This document shows positions 12,320 to 14,075 of a DNA stretch of 14,075 nt, one piece after another. Positions within the stretch are counted from its first letter, which is position 1; the number at the start of each line of letters is the position of its first letter. The DNA comes from Nitrospira sp. UBA5698 (GTDB lineage: Bacteria; Nitrospirota; Nitrospiria; Nitrospirales; Nitrospiraceae), in the NCBI GenBank assembly GCA_002420115.1, contig DIHK01000031.1:6381-20455 (forward strand). Direction: 5' to 3'. A program made the position numbers and the translations under genes. The notes beneath the pieces were generated by a model. It was not told the DNA's origin, ran no database searches, and was given only the letters and a program-made list of their open reading frames with translations.

Positions 12320-12940
12320 TCAGCTTGCCGCCAAGGCTTTCTCCACATCGGCCAGAAGAGCGGGCGACAAAGGATTCATTCCGGGGTCATACTTCCCGAT
12401 GACGTTCCCGGAGCGATCGACCAGGTATTTCTGAAAGTTCCACGTCACACGGCCAGGAAACGCACTCTGCTCGGTTAAGTACCGATAGAGGGGATGTTTA
12501 TCTTTGCCGACCACGCTGATTTTCGAGAAGAGGGGAAAACTGACACTGTATTTTGTATAGCAGAATCCCTTAATTTCTTGATTCGTGCCGGGCTCTTGCT
12601 GCCCAAAATCATTCGCCGGAAATGCCAGAACCTCGAATCCCCGTTCCTGATATCGCTCATACATCTCCTGGAGGCCGGCGTACTGCGGTGTGTTTCCGCA
12701 CATGCTCGCGGTATTTACAATGAGCAGCACCTTGCCCTTGAAGGTTTTAAGGTCGACCGGACGGCCATCGATATCAGGGAGGCGAAATCCATACAAAGGG
12801 GCCACTGCGACACCAGTACGTGAGAGCGCAGTGGATTGTTTCTCGTTCGCATAGGTGTTTGAGACTGAGAACGCAATAAACCCCACTCCGAGTAGCACAA
12901 CGCCCGAGAGGGCCAAGAGAGTTTTAGAGTAGAACGGCAT
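12320..12940 (-). CDS. Membrane-anchored or exported glutathione peroxidase (thioredoxin-dependent type)
   Basis: 206 residues reading leftward. I choose ATG 12940 because AAAGGAG (12950-12956) lies about 9 bases upstream; an in-frame GTG at 12949 would touch the ribosome binding site. Residues 6-31 are a hydrophobic segment (LLALSGVVLLGVGFIAF) ending near TYA, so the enzyme acts in the periplasm or tethered to the membrane. The peroxidase domain has the active-site motif NTASMCGNTPQY with peroxidatic Cys81. FPANDFGQQEPGTNQEIKGFC provides the catalytic Gln and candidate resolving Cys127. TWNFQKYLVDRSG provides the catalytic Trp167 and Asn168. Cys rather than selenocysteine plus a resolving Cys points to thioredoxin-type reductant, as in most bacterial members. 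It detoxifies peroxides or lipid hydroperoxides. First gene of the leftward operon, downstream of the palindromic control region. Confidence 0.93.
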   Translation of the reverse strand: MPFYSKTLLALSGVVLLGVGFIAFSVSNTYANEKQSTALSRTGVAVAPLYGFRLPDIDGRPVDLKTFKGKVLLIVNTASMCGNTPQYAGLQEMYERYQERGFEVLAFPANDFGQQEPGTNQEIKGFCYTKYSVSFPLFSKISVVGKDKHPLYRYLTEQSAFPGRVTWNFQKYLVDRSGNVIGKYDPGMNPLSPALLADVEKALAAS

Positions 12941-12985
12941 GATGAGCACTCCTTTCTATGGCAGGCAGAGGCTGCTGGTTGTAAG

Positions 12986-13013
12986 GATATATGTTATGTC
13001 CATAGTTTGTCAA
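12986..13013 (-). promoter_or_regulatory. Putative leftward promoter for the glutathione peroxidase operon
   Basis: On the minus strand a perfect TTGACA -35 box lies at 13013-13008 inside the left repeat arm, with TATATC (12991-12986) 16 bases downstream as a 4/6 match to the -10 consensus. Transcription would start around 12978, giving a leader of roughly 40 bases before ATG 12940. Confidence 0.5.
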
Positions 13014-13041
13014 CTTATATATTGACAAACTATGGACATAA
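12994..13041. repeat. Perfect 20-bp inverted repeat, probable shared operator
   Basis: Arm 12994-13013 and arm 13022-13041 are perfect reverse complements, separated by the AT-only-but-one spacer CTTATATA. Each arm contains an outward-reading TTGACA and a nested short dyad TATG-NN-CATA (12995-13004 and 13031-13040). The region is far more AT-rich than its surroundings. This layout suits a dimeric or tetrameric regulator controlling divergent transcription. A transcription-coupled hairpin is an alternative. The regulator is not in the window. Confidence 0.8.
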
Positions 13042-13050
13042 TGATAATAT
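13022..13050 (+). promoter_or_regulatory. Putative rightward promoter
   Basis: TTGACA (13022-13027) is a consensus -35 box within the right repeat arm. The -10 could be TAATAT (13045-13050, 17-base spacing, 4/6) or GATAAT (13043-13048, 15-base spacing, 5/6, preceded by AT). It would drive the long leader and the membrane protein gene at 13349. Confidence 0.55.
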
Positions 13051-13348
13051 TATACACGGCACTTCTTCTACTGAGGGCGGCATGGGTTGGCGGCTGAATG
13101 AAAGAAGAGACTTCTTGCTTAGGCGTAAACGGCCTTGCAATGGAGTTCGATCTAGTCCGCTGCCGCGCCAACAAGGGTGTGATAGTCCGAGCAGCGTGAG
13201 GCCAGGAGCGATAACCGAAACCGGCGACAAGGAGAACATGGTTACGAGCCACGTTTACGAGTATGAAGAATTCTTCATAAAGTTCTAATCCGACCTTCAT
13301 CTTGTGAGGAGTATGCTTCTTCAGTAGGGTGAGAGGAGGTGAACATCG
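13051..13348 (+). other. About 300-base leader without a convincing gene
   Basis: No frame here resembles a known protein; frames on both strands have biased, low-quality composition. I see several small hairpins: AAGAAG/CTTCTT at 13102-13116 with an AGA loop, AGGC/GCCT at 13121-13135, and an 18-bp palindrome at 13262-13279. A 16-codon frame at 13238-13288 (MVTSHVYEYEEFFIKF) has an AAGGAGA ribosome binding site and could be a leader peptide. The stretch could be a structured 5' untranslated region or a decayed element; I could not match it to a known riboswitch. Confidence 0.4.
13262..13279. repeat. 18-bp perfect palindrome
   Basis: TATGAAGAATTCTTCATA is perfectly self-complementary, located about 70 bases before the ATG of the membrane protein gene and inside the 16-codon frame at 13238. 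It could be a second regulator site, a recombination site remnant or a cruciform-forming mRNA element. Confidence 0.5.
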
Positions 13349-14011
13349 ATGATGACGATCTTCATTGCAATTGTTGCCCTGGGTATTACCGCCACAATCA
13401 CATATAGAGCGGCTCTGTGTTTTGCCCCGATCAAACTCAAGCGGTTCACAACCTCTCGAAAGCTGTTTGCCGTACTCCTGGTTCTTCCAGTGATGCTACC
13501 CGGCATCGTTGGTGCGCATGGTAATGTGAGTCTCGAAGACGATGTTTGCGTTCAACGGGTCGGGGGAAATCTCGTTCATTTCAACGCCTATCAACCGCAA
13601 CATGCCGCTAAGGTACAATACTGCACAGACATCCCGGCTGAAGGCGACACGTTTCTGGTCGTGGATCTCGTCGACCCGGTCTTGCGTCATCTGCCGATAG
13701 GAGTGCGGTTGATCAAAGGGATGAGTGAGGCCTCGGAGGAAGAGACCGTTGCCTACTGGCCGCCCATGACCCATCCGGACGGAGTGCTTCGCGGAGAGGC
13801 CAAGCTGGCCAAGGGGCTGTATCGGCTAATCATCACACCAGAGGGCTTCAGTCCATCGTCCTATCTGTTGCGAGTCCAACAGATCGACTACGCCAATGTG
13901 GCAAGAACGGCGATTGGACCCCTGACCATCCTTCTGTTGCTCATCGTGATCGGCTATGAGGTCTCTAAGTCAACGCGATTCAAAAGCTGGTGGGTCTCCA
14001 GTCGTGCCTGA
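13349..14011 (+). CDS. Membrane-anchored periplasmic-domain protein, unknown function
   Basis: 220 residues from ATG 13349 with an AGGAGGT ribosome binding site at 13334-13340. Predicted layout: a first hydrophobic helix (IFIAIVALGITATITY, residues 4-19), a second one (LFAVLLVLPVMLPGIVGA, about 38-55) that itself resembles a signal peptide after the basic KLKRFTTSRK, then a periplasmic domain, and a C-terminal helix (IGPLTILLLLIVIGYEV) with a short basic tail. The periplasmic domain begins AHGNVSLEDDVCVQRVGG and has a second Cys in VQYCTDIPAEGD, so a disulfide or metal site is possible. Later motifs are FLVVDLVDPVLRHLPIGVRLI and a beta-rich end (GLYRLIITPEG). I have an impression of a conserved DDxC-type family in nitrifiers and related bacteria but cannot name it. 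A further gene starts 42 bases downstream. Confidence 0.8.
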   Translation: MMTIFIAIVALGITATITYRAALCFAPIKLKRFTTSRKLFAVLLVLPVMLPGIVGAHGNVSLEDDVCVQRVGGNLVHFNAYQPQHAAKVQYCTDIPAEGDTFLVVDLVDPVLRHLPIGVRLIKGMSEASEEETVAYWPPMTHPDGVLRGEAKLAKGLYRLIITPEGFSPSSYLLRVQQIDYANVARTAIGPLTILLLLIVIGYEVSKSTRFKSWWVSSRA

Positions 14012-14053
14012 AATAGTTTGCGGAGAAGTGGGTCTAACAAGGAGGTCATAATT

Positions 14054-14075
14054 ATGGCAGGATCAAGGGAGCGGG
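14054..14075 (+). CDS. Start of a gene cut by the window edge
   Basis: ATG 14054 follows an ideal ribosome binding site, AAGGAGGT (14039-14046), with 7-base spacing. Only seven residues (MAGSRER) are visible before the edge, so no family can be assigned. The spacing of 42 bases from the membrane protein gene suggests co-transcription. Confidence 0.6.

Noticed and set aside
13051..13260. Cobalamin or other known riboswitch in the leader
   Set aside because: A weak CCAGGAG-like string was seen, but the conserved core elements of the known classes are not present in order.
12994..13279. Miniature inverted-repeat mobile element or group II intron remnant
   Set aside because: The repeat arms are adjacent rather than flanking a unit, no direct target repeats were seen, and I could not identify intron catalytic domains.
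13007..13288. A 93-codon plus-strand frame starting at the inverted repeat
   Set aside because: The start lies upstream of the putative transcription start, there is no ribosome binding site, and only the last 16 codons have a plausible start.
13010..13300. A 96-codon minus-strand frame across the leader and right repeat arm
   Set aside because: It overlaps the promoter/operator, has no family resemblance, and its residues mirror palindromes and AT-rich DNA; judged a chance frame.

Overview
The window reads as a chromosomal segment of a Gram-negative bacterium, most likely Nitrospirota (Nitrospira-like). I infer this from the mix of families: SUMF1-domain proteins, an SmbP-like metal-binding module, two surface-adhesin-E-like proteins, a CbiX-type chelatase and many exported proteins. 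Start sites mostly carry strong AAGGAG-type ribosome binding sites. The taxonomic call rests on recognition only, not on a search. I see no rRNA, tRNA, CRISPR array, transposase or phage gene.

Left block (1-3556, + strand): a 5'-truncated SUMF1-domain protein, then one long composite reading frame (708-2723), then a second exported SUMF1-domain protein joined by a 4-base stop/start overlap. The composite frame joins an SDR/DUF2867 oxidoreductase to a signal-peptide-bearing, SmbP-like helical module through about 50 residues that look like read-through. A one-base indel next to an ATG at 2336 would explain it. From 3557 to 4230 there are two strong hairpins, a 42-residue membrane peptide and a small zinc-ribbon protein.

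Central block (4312-8504, + strand): a tight, probably co-transcribed run of TIGR01777/YfcH-type epimerase, exported PDZ protein, class I DNA photolyase, RudS-type protein (TudS/DUF523 plus DUF1722) and a small CHMI/tautomerase-like protein. Photolyase and rudS overlap by 4 bases. RudS-type enzymes remove sulfur from 4-thiouridine in tRNA, the near-UV chromophore of bacterial tRNA, so this looks like a light-damage operon acting on both DNA and tRNA. The photolyase appears to lack the outermost tryptophan of the usual electron-transfer triad.

Next (8600-11346, + strand): an exported protein of unknown function, a CbiX-like chelatase domain protein, and an FAD amine-oxidase/protoporphyrinogen-oxidase-like flavoprotein whose ribosome binding site sits in a hairpin directly before its ATG.

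Right block: a leftward operon (12940 to 11419) encodes a membrane-anchored or exported glutathione peroxidase followed by two adhesin-E-like exported proteins. It is separated from a rightward unit by an AT-rich control region holding a perfect 20-bp inverted repeat (12994-13041). Each arm carries a TTGACA box facing outward, suggesting a shared operator for divergent promoters. The rightward transcript would have a roughly 300-base leader without a convincing gene, but with an 18-bp perfect palindrome, followed by a membrane protein of unknown function and the start of another gene at the window edge.
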